Assembly (NCBI GenBank): GCA_029262175.1
Contig: JAJCZV010000016.1
Coordinates: forward strand, 1 to 32,807
Direction of reading: 5' to 3'
Length of the DNA: 32,807 nucleotides
DNA from: Gemmatimonadota bacterium
GTDB taxonomy: Bacteria; Gemmatimonadota; Gemmatimonadetes; Palauibacterales; Palauibacteraceae
Shown: positions 18,082-25,748 of the stretch, piece by piece
Position numbering within the stretch: position 1 is the stretch's first letter
Layout: every line of letters begins with the position of its first letter
Notes under the pieces: model-generated
Told to the model about the DNA's origin: nothing
The model's database searches: none
The model's input: only the letters and a program-made list of their open reading frames with translations
Position numbers and translations under genes: made by a program

Positions 18082-20232
18082 ATGACGACGTCTTCGACGT
18101 CTCCGAGACCGACGCACGCTCTTCGACCGTTGTTCGAGCCCGAGTCGGTGGCAGTCATCGGTGCCTCAGCCAACCCCGAGAAACGCGGCCATCAGGTCGT
18201 CGTCGCCCTCGAGGCTTCCGGCTTCAGGGGGCGCATTTTCCCCGTCCATCCCGGTGGTGGCGAGTTGCTGGGTCTACCGGTCTACGAATCGGTGGAGGCG
18301 CTGCCCGTGGCTCCAGACCTCGCGTATGTCGCAACGCCCGCAGCCTCGGTGCCCACCGTCGTCGCCGCATGCGGACATAGGGGGATCAAGGGTGCGATCG
18401 TCCCTGCCGTCGGGTTTCGCGAATCCGGTGCGTCTGGGGCCGCGCTCGAGGAGGCGCTTCTACGGGCCTCGCGCGAGACCGGCATCCGGGTCATCGGTCC
18501 GAACACCTCGGGGCTCCTGAATACGCACATCGGTCTTCATATGGTGGGAGGCGAGCCGCTGCCCGCCGGCGGCCTGGCGATCGTGGCTCAGTCGGGGAAT
18601 ATCGCGCTCGACCTCATGACGAGCGCCTCCTCGCGACCCATCGGAGTCTCGATCTACGTAGGGCCGGGCAACGAGACGGACATCGGCTTTCACGAGTATC
18701 TCGAGTTTCTTGGCGAGCACGAACCTACCAAAGCGATCGCGCTCTATCTCGAAGGCGTACGCGATGGGCGGGCGTTGTTCGAGACGGCGCGGCGGGTCTC
18801 CCGCATCAAACCGGTCGTCGTCCTCAAGGGAGGTCGGTCGGAGTCGGGCGAGCGGGCCGCCCGATCGCATACCGGTGCGATCGCCGGGTCTTACCCGACG
18901 TTTCGAGCGTTGGCTCGCACCGCCGGTGTCATCGAGGTCCAACGTGCCGATGAATTGTTGCCGGTCGCAGAGACGCTCGGGATGCAGCCCGGGTTCGGTC
19001 CCGGTGGACTGTGTGTGCTCTCCGACGGCGGTGGCCATGCGACGCTGGCTGCGGATCACCTGGCAGCGGCCGGCGTCCCGCTCGCCCGCTTGGAGGAGGC
19101 CACCCGAATCAAGCTCGCCGAACTCTTGGGTCCAGCAGCGAGCGTGACAAATCCGGTCGACGTCGCGGGAGCGACCGATCGCGCTCCATTGGTGTTCGTC
19201 GAAGCGTTCCGGCTACTCGCAAGCGATCCGAGCTGCGGTGGGATCCTCGTGATCGGACTCTTTGGTGGCTATGCCATTCGCTTCTCTTCCGGGCTCGCAG
19301 CGGACGAACTGGAGGCGGCGGACGGTGTGGCCGACATCGCGAGCGACGTTGGGGTGCCACTCGTCGTTTACTCGCTCTATGAGCGACGTGACCCGCCGCC
19401 TCTCGTTCGTCTTCTCCAGCGACGCGTGCCCGTGTTCGGCTCGTTGGAGATCGCGGTTCGGGCAGTGGTGGAACTCTACCATCGAGCCCATGCGAGAACT
19501 GAACGGGCCGAGACGACGCTCGACGCGTCGCGTCCGGGAACGAGTGCGCCCGAGCCGATCCAGGGTCGTTGGTTGAGCGAGCGGGAGACCCGCGACCTTC
19601 TCGAGTCCTATGGCGTCCCGCTGGTCGCTGCGACGTTCTGTGAAGACGCGGAACAGGCGAGCGCGGCCGCCGCCGTCCACGGTTCGTCGGCCCTCAAACT
19701 CGTTTCGAGGCACGTCCCTCATAAGACGGAGGCTGGGGCCGTCGCCCTGGACCTGGTCGGGCCCGAGGAGGTCGCCAACGCCTTCGCCGTCGCGACAGAG
19801 TCCACGATTTCGTTTCTCGCCGCACGCGACCTGCCTCTCGAGATCGAGGGCGCTCTCGTTTCCGCCATGCAGCCCAAACCGGTGGTGGAGCTCTTGATCG
19901 GAGCCCGCCGCGATCCGCTATACGGGCCCACCGTAACGGTCGCGATCGGCGGAACCGAGGTCGAGCTCTACGGCGATGTCGCGATCCGCGCGGCGCCCGT
20001 CGAAGCCGCCGAAGTCGAGGAGATGTGTCGAGAACTCGAATTGGCGCCGCTGCTCATGGGCCACCGAGGGCGACCGGCCGTTGACCTCGCTGCCATCGCA
20101 CACATCGTCCAGCGCGTGGGGTCGTGTCTTATCGAGCATGAGCATCTCAGTGAAATCGAATTGAACCCGGTGTTCGCCTATCCCGATCACGCCGTAGCCA
20201 TCGACGCCACAGCGTTCTCGAGCGCGTCATGA
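18082..20232 (+). CDS. ADP-forming acyl-CoA (acetate--CoA) synthetase, fused subunits
   Basis: A 716-residue NDP-forming acyl-CoA synthetase that converts acyl-CoA, ADP and phosphate to acid, CoA and ATP (or the reverse). The CoA-binding Rossmann domain starts at about residue 14 (FEPESVAVIGASANPEKRG). Two succinyl-CoA-ligase-like domains follow; His263 (RSHTGAIAGS) matches the phosphorylated histidine of the alpha subunit. The ATP-grasp (beta) domain occupies about 490-716 (LSERETRDLLESYGVP, LKLVSRHVPHKTEAGAV). Alpha and beta parts are fused in one chain. The ATG at 18082 lies 10 nt after the hydratase stop and opens the CoA-binding domain. The stop overlaps the next gene by 4 nt. The operon position suggests it takes energy from acyl-CoA produced by degradation. 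Confidence 0.92.
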   Translation: MTTSSTSPRPTHALRPLFEPESVAVIGASANPEKRGHQVVVALEASGFRGRIFPVHPGGGELLGLPVYESVEALPVAPDLAYVATPAASVPTVVAACGHRGIKGAIVPAVGFRESGASGAALEEALLRASRETGIRVIGPNTSGLLNTHIGLHMVGGEPLPAGGLAIVAQSGNIALDLMTSASSRPIGVSIYVGPGNETDIGFHEYLEFLGEHEPTKAIALYLEGVRDGRALFETARRVSRIKPVVVLKGGRSESGERAARSHTGAIAGSYPTFRALARTAGVIEVQRADELLPVAETLGMQPGFGPGGLCVLSDGGGHATLAADHLAAAGVPLARLEEATRIKLAELLGPAASVTNPVDVAGATDRAPLVFVEAFRLLASDPSCGGILVIGLFGGYAIRFSSGLAADELEAADGVADIASDVGVPLVVYSLYERRDPPPLVRLLQRRVPVFGSLEIAVRAVVELYHRAHARTERAETTLDASRPGTSAPEPIQGRWLSERETRDLLESYGVPLVAATFCEDAEQASAAAAVHGSSALKLVSRHVPHKTEAGAVALDLVGPEEVANAFAVATESTISFLAARDLPLEIEGALVSAMQPKPVVELLIGARRDPLYGPTVTVAIGGTEVELYGDVAIRAAPVEAAEVEEMCRELELAPLLMGHRGRPAVDLAAIAHIVQRVGSCLIEHEHLSEIELNPVFAYPDHAVAIDATAFSSAS

Positions 20233-21902
20233 CCCTCGCCGTCCGTACCTGCGCGCATGGTCTATTCGCAGCTGTCGTGTTCGTGTCGCTCGGAGTCATC
20301 GGCTGTGCAGGGACCGTCGATGACCCGCCCGCAAACGAGGCCAGCGCGGGAGGTCCGACGACCGACTTCGACCTCGTGATCAGTGGCGGAGAAGTCGTCG
20401 ACGGTACTGGAGCTCCCCGCTTCTATGCGGATGTCGGGATACGCGACGGTCGCATCGTCGAGATCGCGGGGCCGCTCGAGCTGGCGGGTCGCGGCGCGGA
20501 AGTCCTGAACGCCGAGGGGATGATCGTTTCTCCCGGCTTTATCGATCACCACAACCACGTGCAGAACAAGGTCCACCGAAGACCGTTGGCGGAGAACTTC
20601 ATCCGTCAGGGCATCACGACGATCCTTCCGTCCCTCCACAGCGGCGATCAGCCGTGGCCACTCGCCGACTACATCGACACGCTTCGAATCGCGCCGAACA
20701 TCGGCTTCTTCGCCGGACACAGTTGGATCCGCAAGCAGGTCCTGGGAATGGCCGATCGAGCCCCGACCACCGCGGAGCTCGAAGAGATGAAAGCGTATGT
20801 CGCCCGGACCATGGAGGACGGGGCGCTCGGCCTGTCGACGGGTTTGCTATACGTGCCAGCGAACTACGCGGAGACCGAAGAAGTGATCGAACTCGCGAAA
20901 GTGGCAGCGGAGTACGGCGGTGTGTACTACACGCACATGCGCGACGAAGCCCGCCAGCTTCTGCCGGCGGTGCGAGAAGCGATCCGGGTGGGAGCAGAGG
21001 CCGGCTTGCCGGTCCACATCAATCATTTCAAGTCGATGGGGGTCGCGAACTGGGGACAGACCGTGCAGTCCCTGGCGTTGGTCGATTCTGCCCGCGCCGC
21101 CGGCATTGATGTGAAGGTCGATCTCTACCCTTACGCAGCCGGAAGCACGGGTTCGAGCGTGCTGTTCCCTCAATGGGTACTTGCCGGCGGGCGCGATTCC
21201 TTCCGCGTTCGCGTGTCTGATCCCGTCGTGCGCGGCCGGGTCGAACGTGAGACCGAAGACTGGATGCACCGAGATTGGACCGGCGGGGATTTGTCGCGCA
21301 TCCAGTTTCGCAGCGTCCCGGGTCTTCCGGAGTTCAACGGGAGACGGATGTCGGATCTCGCCGCCCAGCGGGGGCTACCGAACAACGACGCGACGGGCGT
21401 ACAGCTCGCGATCGAGCTTCAACTAGCCGGCGGCTTTACCGCGATCTACCACTTCATGGATGAAGCCGATATCGAACGCATCATGCGGCATCCCTTCGCG
21501 ATGTTCGAAACCGACGGCGACCCCGTCGGTTTTGGAGTCGGGTTCCCGCACCCCAGGAGCTACGGCACGTTTCCTCGGATTCTGGGAGAGTATGTTCGGG
21601 AGCGCGGCATCATTACGCTTGAAGAGGCCATCAGGAAGATGACCTCCTTGTCGGCCGACGAGATCGGGCAGTCCGAGCGCGGCAGAATCGCGGAAGGGAT
21701 GTTTGCAGACATTACCGTCTTCGACGCGGATCGCATCGCCGACCAAGCGGACTATGTCGACCCTCACCGCTATTCGATCGGCATCCTCCACGTGATCGTA
21801 AACGGCGTTCCGGTGATCGCGGAGGGATCGGTCACCGGTGCCAAGCCCGGACGCGTATTGAAGGGTCCGGCTCGCATTCGAACGGAGAGCGCAGCGAACT
21901 GA
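20229..21902 (+). CDS. Lipoprotein N-acyl-D-amino-acid deacylase-like amidohydrolase
   Basis: A 557-residue D-aminoacylase-family amidohydrolase. The signal peptide has a lipobox ending GVIGC, with an acidic linker after it, so it is a lipoprotein facing the periplasm. The metal centre shows a His-x-His in GFIDHHNHVQ and later metal residues in YYTHMRDE and HINHFKSMG. The catalytic Asp is probably in MFETDGDPVGFG, corresponding to the (G/S)SDG motif of the family. The C-terminal beta domain ends with ADITVFDADRIADQADY. The family removes acyl groups from N-acyl-D-amino acids, or D-residues from peptides. The start overlaps the upstream stop as ATGA, so it is the last gene of the operon. It has hairpins downstream. 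Confidence 0.88.
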   Translation: MTLAVRTCAHGLFAAVVFVSLGVIGCAGTVDDPPANEASAGGPTTDFDLVISGGEVVDGTGAPRFYADVGIRDGRIVEIAGPLELAGRGAEVLNAEGMIVSPGFIDHHNHVQNKVHRRPLAENFIRQGITTILPSLHSGDQPWPLADYIDTLRIAPNIGFFAGHSWIRKQVLGMADRAPTTAELEEMKAYVARTMEDGALGLSTGLLYVPANYAETEEVIELAKVAAEYGGVYYTHMRDEARQLLPAVREAIRVGAEAGLPVHINHFKSMGVANWGQTVQSLALVDSARAAGIDVKVDLYPYAAGSTGSSVLFPQWVLAGGRDSFRVRVSDPVVRGRVERETEDWMHRDWTGGDLSRIQFRSVPGLPEFNGRRMSDLAAQRGLPNNDATGVQLAIELQLAGGFTAIYHFMDEADIERIMRHPFAMFETDGDPVGFGVGFPHPRSYGTFPRILGEYVRERGIITLEEAIRKMTSLSADEIGQSERGRIAEGMFADITVFDADRIADQADYVDPHRYSIGILHVIVNGVPVIAEGSVTGAKPGRVLKGPARIRTESAAN

Positions 21903-21908
21903 AACGGC

Positions 21909-21940
21909 CACGCGGGTCGATTCCCCAGTCGACGCGCGTG
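21909..21940. terminator. Hairpin after D-aminoacylase gene
   Basis: CACGCGGGTCGA and TCGACGCGCGTG pair at 11 of 12 positions around an 8-nt loop, 6 nt after the TGA of the plus-strand gene. A T tract is lacking. The stem reads equally in both directions and lies between convergent genes. Confidence 0.55.
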
Positions 21941-21955
21941 ACCGATTTACGTGTC

Positions 21956-21984
21956 CGTCTAGGTGACCGCTCTAGACGCCTTTT
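21956..21984 (+). terminator. Rho-independent terminator candidate
   Basis: CGTCTAG and CTAGACG form a perfect 7-bp stem with a 9-nt loop (21956-21978), followed by CC and a TTTT run at 21981-21984. It is the second hairpin between the convergent D-aminoacylase and bactofilin genes and has the better terminator form for the plus strand. Confidence 0.5.
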
Positions 21985-21995
21985 GGACGACCGCG

Positions 21996-22502
21996 CTACG
22001 CGACGTCCTGCTTACGCGGTTCTTCACTCGAATCTTGGCTCGTCGGCTTGGATTTGTTGGAGCTCTTGGCCTGACCGCCCATGTCTACGCGACCGTTCAG
22101 CGTGGCGCCGTCCTCTAGCTCGAGGCGAGGGCTGCTGATATCGGCGTCTACCTGCGCGCCCTCGACCAGTCGCGCGCTCTCGCGCGCATCGATCGATCCC
22201 TCGACGTGACCAGCTACGATCACTCGGTCGGCAGACACATCGCCTTCAACGGTGCCGCCGCTCGCGATGCTTACTTGGCCCTCGACGGACAAGTTGCCCT
22301 TGACCCGACCCTCGATTTGAATATCGCCGCGGGCCTTGATCTCGCCGTTAACCTCGATCCCCACGCCGAGCACCGAAATCGTGGCGTGTTGATCGCGTGT
22401 CTTGCGGCGAGACCGCTCGGCTGGGTCGATGCTGGTCCGCTCCCGAGTCGGGGTCTGGGCGTTTGCATCTGAGGAATCCTGCTTGAAAAGACTCGGGCTC
22501 AT
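21996..22502 (-). CDS. Bactofilin (polymer-forming cytoskeletal protein)
   Basis: A 168-residue bactofilin. The N-terminus (residues 1-40) is polar and disordered. The central beta-helix (about 42-145) has the regular short repeats of the family, from ISVLGVGIEVNGEIKARGDI through VSIASGGTVEGDVSADRVIV to LELEDGATLNGRVDMG. The tail is Ser/Lys/Glu-rich. Bactofilins self-assemble into filaments without nucleotide and help place cell-wall or envelope machinery. The strong GGAGGAGAGG site just before the ATG fixes the start. It is a single gene, divergent from glyS across a 349-bp region, and its leader can form alternative stems that cover the ribosome site. Confidence 0.92.
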   Translation of the reverse strand: MSPSLFKQDSSDANAQTPTRERTSIDPAERSRRKTRDQHATISVLGVGIEVNGEIKARGDIQIEGRVKGNLSVEGQVSIASGGTVEGDVSADRVIVAGHVEGSIDARESARLVEGAQVDADISSPRLELEDGATLNGRVDMGGQAKSSNKSKPTSQDSSEEPRKQDVA

Positions 22503-22509
22503 CCTCTCC

Positions 22510-22547
22510 TCCGGGTACGGGCTTGGCTAACTCGCTCACCGGAGCCC
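22510..22547 (-). promoter_or_regulatory. Overlapping stems covering bactofilin Shine-Dalgarno
   Basis: Read on the minus strand, GGGC (22547-22544) can pair with GCCC (22522-22519), and the adjacent TCCGG (22543-22539) with CCGGA (22514-22510). The second stem includes the first bases of the GGAGGAG ribosome site. The order of arms is that of a pseudoknot, or of two alternative folds. This could tune bactofilin translation. Confidence 0.35.
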
Positions 22548-22707
22548 TACAGCAAGTTCCAGACGCGACCGAGACTCTGCCAACGAGTTCCCGACCTCTC
22601 GCGCACGGGTCGCCGTAAGTTCCCGCCAAACGGGCTCAAGCAGCGCCCCGCCTGGCTCGACGTCGGTCGGGACGCGACCGCTTCTGGCGTCGCAGCATGC
22701 CCGGCGG

Positions 22708-22736
22708 GCGCAATTTCCTGCGACCTGAGCGCAATT
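22708..22736. promoter_or_regulatory. GCGCAATT direct repeats, 21-bp period
   Basis: GCGCAATT occurs exactly at 22708-22715 and 22729-22736. The 21-bp period places both copies on the same face of the helix. They lie 26 bp upstream of the proposed glyS -35 box, a usual position for an activator site. They may also serve the divergent bactofilin gene. Confidence 0.4.
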
Positions 22737-22761
22737 CTTAGCGATCGATCCGAGATCTTCC

Positions 22762-22791
22762 TTGCCGGTCGTCGCGACTCTCGGCTATCGT
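22762..22791 (+). promoter_or_regulatory. Sigma70-type promoter candidate for glyS
   Basis: TTGCCG (22762-22767) and TATCGT (22786-22791) each match 4 of 6 consensus bases with an 18-bp spacer. Transcription would start near 22799, giving a leader of about 53 nt before the ATG at 22852. In GC-rich DNA such matches occur by chance, so this is tentative. Confidence 0.35.
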
Positions 22792-22851
22792 GGCGCCCCG
22801 ACGCCGGACCCCACTCTATCCGGTCTCCTCTCCACACGCAGATCGAATTCG

Positions 22852-24234
22852 ATGACCGCCGAGAAACTCCAAACACCAGATTCGGGTCACCCGCCCGATC
22901 TCATGGACAAAATCGTTTCCCTCTCCAAACGGCGTGGGTTCATTTTCCAATCGTCGGAGATCTACGGCGGGGTCGGGTCCGTGTACGACTACGGACCGCT
23001 CGGTGTCGAGCTGAAGAACAACATCCAGCAGTCCTGGTGGCGCGAGATGGTTTTTCGCTACGACAACATCGTAGGGCTGGATGCCGGAATCTTGATGAAT
23101 CCCGAGGTTTGGGTGGCGAGCGGCCATGTAGGGGCGTTCACCGACCCTCTGGTGGAATGCCGCAACTGCCACCGACGGTATCGGGCCGACGAACTCGAAC
23201 AAGTCGCGGCGGGCAACCTGGAGGCCCAGCAGTGTCCGTCCTGCGGCAAGACGGGTGAATTCACCGAGCCCCGCCAATTCAATCTCATGTTCAAGACGTT
23301 CATGGGCGCAGTCGAACAGGAGGCGGCCACCGTCTACCTGCGCCCGGAAACGGCGCAAGGGATCTTCGTAAACTTCAAGAACGTCCAGGACAGTGCGCGT
23401 CGAAAGGTGCCGTTCGGGATCGCGCAGGTGGGGAAGGCGTTTCGCAACGAGATCACGCCCGGGAACTTCATCTTTCGCACGCGTGAGTTCGAACAGATGG
23501 AGATGCAGTTCTTCGTGAAGCCGGGCTCTGAGGATGAGTGGTTCGAAACGTGGAAAGAGCGTCGGATGGACTGGGCGCGATCGCTCGGGATCCGCTCGGA
23601 GCGACTGCGATTTCACCAGCACGGGCCCGATGAACTCGCGCACTACTGCAAGGATGCCTACGACATCGAGTACCTGTTCCCGTTCGGGTGGCAGGAGTTC
23701 GAAGGGATCCATAACCGAACCGACTATGACCTCACTCGTCACCAGGAGCACTCCGGAAAGAAGCTCGAGTACTTCGACCAGGCGGCGAACGATCGTTTCG
23801 TGCCCTACGTCGTCGAGACCTCGGCGGGACTCAGCCGCACGCTCTTGGTCGTCTTAGCCGACGCGTACGATGAGGAGGAGATTGAGGGCGACACGCGAGT
23901 CGTGCTTCGCTTGAACCCGGCGTTGGCGCCGGTTCAGGCGGCGGTCTTTCCGCTCACGAAGAAGGATGGCATGCCGGAAGTCGCCGAGAAGTTGGCGGCT
24001 GATCTTCGCGGCAGCTTCAACGTGTTTTTCGATGGTGCGGGTTCGATCGGGCGACGCTATCGACGCCAGGACGAAGCGGGAACGCCATTTTGCATGACGA
24101 TCGACAACCAGACGCTCGAGGATCAAACCGTCACGGTGCGCGATCGCGATACCCTCGAACAGACGCGAGTATCGCTGACCGGCGTGAGTGCCTACCTGCA
24201 CGAAGCGATTGCCGCCGCCCGGAATCAGTTCTAA
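22852..24234 (+). CDS. glyS: Glycyl-tRNA synthetase, alpha2 type
   Basis: A 460-residue homodimer-type class II glycyl-tRNA synthetase, which charges tRNA-Gly in the cytoplasm. The N-terminal signature SKRRGFIFQSSEIYGGVGSV (25-44) and YDYGPLGVELK are typical of the single-chain type rather than the alpha2beta2 type. A zinc knuckle is formed by Cys103, Cys106, Cys128 and Cys131. Motif 2 is FRNEITPGNFIFRTREFEQ (198-216) and motif 3 is around GLSRTLLVVL. The C-terminal anticodon-binding domain begins near PVQAAVFPL. The ATG at 22852 is preferred; an in-frame ATG at 22903 (MDKIVSLSKRRG) would also give a complete fold, and neither has a strong Shine-Dalgarno. It appears to be the first gene of a nine-gene plus-strand series. 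Confidence 0.95.
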   Translation: MTAEKLQTPDSGHPPDLMDKIVSLSKRRGFIFQSSEIYGGVGSVYDYGPLGVELKNNIQQSWWREMVFRYDNIVGLDAGILMNPEVWVASGHVGAFTDPLVECRNCHRRYRADELEQVAAGNLEAQQCPSCGKTGEFTEPRQFNLMFKTFMGAVEQEAATVYLRPETAQGIFVNFKNVQDSARRKVPFGIAQVGKAFRNEITPGNFIFRTREFEQMEMQFFVKPGSEDEWFETWKERRMDWARSLGIRSERLRFHQHGPDELAHYCKDAYDIEYLFPFGWQEFEGIHNRTDYDLTRHQEHSGKKLEYFDQAANDRFVPYVVETSAGLSRTLLVVLADAYDEEEIEGDTRVVLRLNPALAPVQAAVFPLTKKDGMPEVAEKLAADLRGSFNVFFDGAGSIGRRYRRQDEAGTPFCMTIDNQTLEDQTVTVRDRDTLEQTRVSLTGVSAYLHEAIAAARNQF

Positions 24235-24248
24235 GGCGCCGGCCTTAG
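24231..24248 (+). other. Intercistronic hairpin enclosing glyS stop
   Basis: CTAAGGC-GCCG-GCCTTAG is a perfect 7-bp stem with a 4-nt loop. The glyS TAA (24232-24234) lies in the left arm, and the next ATG (24255) is only 6 nt after the stem. There is no T tract. It may act as partial terminator, processing site or block on initiation of the next gene. Confidence 0.45.
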
Positions 24249-24254
24249 AGACGT

Positions 24255-25748
24255 ATGGCATTCGACGTCGCCGAAGTTCGAGATCGAGCTCAAAGACTGA
24301 AGCGCGCCATTGCACTGGAGCGCTACGAGACGCGCGCAGGGCTAAAGGGTCGGCCCGGTTTCGCGCGGATCTACGCGGAGCACCAGTTCCTCTTGGCACC
24401 CCAGGTTCTTCCAGCCATTCAGCGCGAGCTCGCGGAGGCCGACGGCGATGCGCGCCGGCGCTTGACCACCCTTTTCAACTGGGTCGCGATCCAAAGGGTC
24501 GAGGCGGAGCTTGCTCCGCTCGAGGACGAGCTGCGCACGTGGGAGGCCGACGCCACCATCACCCTGGCTGGGGTCGAAGTCCCGTTCCGCCGCGTGGCGG
24601 GCGCGATCGTTCGTGCGGATCGGCGCGGAGAACGTTTGGCTTGGGAGGCCGCCCGCAGTCTCCGAGTCGAAGAGGCGGCGTCACTCCGACTCGACGTCGT
24701 TCATCGCGAGCGCGAGGCCGTCAGTCAGCTCGGGCTGGGCAGCTACGTCGAGGCCTGGGAGCGTCTCTTGGGCCTGAACCTTCGCGGGATGGAAAGGTTC
24801 GCCGTCGAGATCTTGGCCCGAACGGAGGATCCATACCGACGCGCCTTCCTCCAGCAGGTCGGTCGACGGATCGGGACAGAGGCGCGTGCAGCTGCGCGCT
24901 CGGATGCGACGTGGCTCATGGGTATGCGCTGGTTGGCCCAGCCCTTCGCCATCAACCCGTTGCTCTCTCGACTACGCCGAGATCTGGAGAAGATGGGTCT
25001 CCCGCTCCCGCGCGACGGCGTGGTCAGACTCGATTTGGATCGCCGTCCGCTCAAACAAGGCGCTTCGTTCTGCGCTCCGATCCAGGTTCCGGGCGACGTC
25101 GTGCTCGTCGTTTCGCCCGTCGGAGGGTGGGCCGACGCCCGCAGCCTTCTTCACGAAATCGGGCACACGCTCCACTTCGCCTACACCTCGCCCAGCTTGC
25201 CTTGGGAGGAACGCGCCTTGGGGGATACGGCCGTCACCGAGAGTTTCGCGCTTCTTTTTGAATCGCTTACGCTCGATGGCGGTTGGGTCGAGTCTTCGAC
25301 CGGGCTGACCGGCGGCGCCCTCGATGAGTACTTGGCATTGGCGGGGTTCCTTCAGCTGTACGAACTCCGTCGCCACGCGGCCCAGTTCCTATGGGAGATG
25401 GAGCTCGCCGCCTCGGATACGCCGGGAGAGCTGGCGCCTCGCTACGCATCGCTCATGAGCGATGCCACCGGATTCTCGCACGATCCATCCACCTATCTGG
25501 AGGGCGTTCGACGGGGGTTTTGGGTCGCGCGTCAGCTCCGGGCCTGGATGCTGAGCGCGATCATGCTCGACGCGTTGCACGACCGGTTCGCGGGGGGCTG
25601 GTACACGGACCCGGCCGCAGGGCAGTTTTTGAGTGAGATCCTCTCTGCGGGTCAACGAGAAGATGCATCTGATCTCGCGAACCAACTGGGAGACAAGCGG
25701 CTGACCGCAAACTCGTTGCTGGAGAAAACGAGCCAATGGCTCGACTGA
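24255..25748 (+). CDS. M3-like zinc metallopeptidase
   Basis: A 497-residue cytoplasmic metallopeptidase of the M3-like (oligopeptidase F / thimet) type. The zinc site is His300-Glu301-His304 (LLHEIGHTLHF) with Glu329 (TESFALLFESL) as third ligand; the 25-residue distance from the second His is the same as in thimet oligopeptidase. The N-terminal half is a long helical domain (about 1-240, many Arg/Glu). The C-terminal part includes the helices around TGFSHDPSTYLEGVRRGFW. It lacks a signal peptide and is shorter than classical M3 enzymes of 600-700 residues. Hydrolysis of short peptides is expected. It starts 20 nt after glyS, behind a hairpin, and its end overlaps the next gene by 13 nt. Confidence 0.85.
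   Translation: MAFDVAEVRDRAQRLKRAIALERYETRAGLKGRPGFARIYAEHQFLLAPQVLPAIQRELAEADGDARRRLTTLFNWVAIQRVEAELAPLEDELRTWEADATITLAGVEVPFRRVAGAIVRADRRGERLAWEAARSLRVEEAASLRLDVVHREREAVSQLGLGSYVEAWERLLGLNLRGMERFAVEILARTEDPYRRAFLQQVGRRIGTEARAAARSDATWLMGMRWLAQPFAINPLLSRLRRDLEKMGLPLPRDGVVRLDLDRRPLKQGASFCAPIQVPGDVVLVVSPVGGWADARSLLHEIGHTLHFAYTSPSLPWEERALGDTAVTESFALLFESLTLDGGWVESSTGLTGGALDEYLALAGFLQLYELRRHAAQFLWEMELAASDTPGELAPRYASLMSDATGFSHDPSTYLEGVRRGFWVARQLRAWMLSAIMLDALHDRFAGGWYTDPAAGQFLSEILSAGQREDASDLANQLGDKRLTANSLLEKTSQWLD

Larger units (their letters stand above)
22503..22851. other. 349-bp divergent control region
   Basis: No gene or RNA gene is seen here. The bactofilin end has its ribosome site and two competing stems (22510-22547). 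The middle (22548-22707) shows nothing I can support. Toward glyS there is a pair of 8-bp direct repeats (22708-22736) and a promoter-like -35/-10 pair (22762-22791). I found no tRNA cloverleaf or T-box-like antiterminator in front of the tRNA synthetase gene. Confidence 0.5.

Noticed and set aside
22548..22707. Search for a T-box, tRNA or small ORF ahead of glyS
   Set aside because: No cloverleaf, no antiterminator-like helix and no ORF with a ribosome site could be supported.
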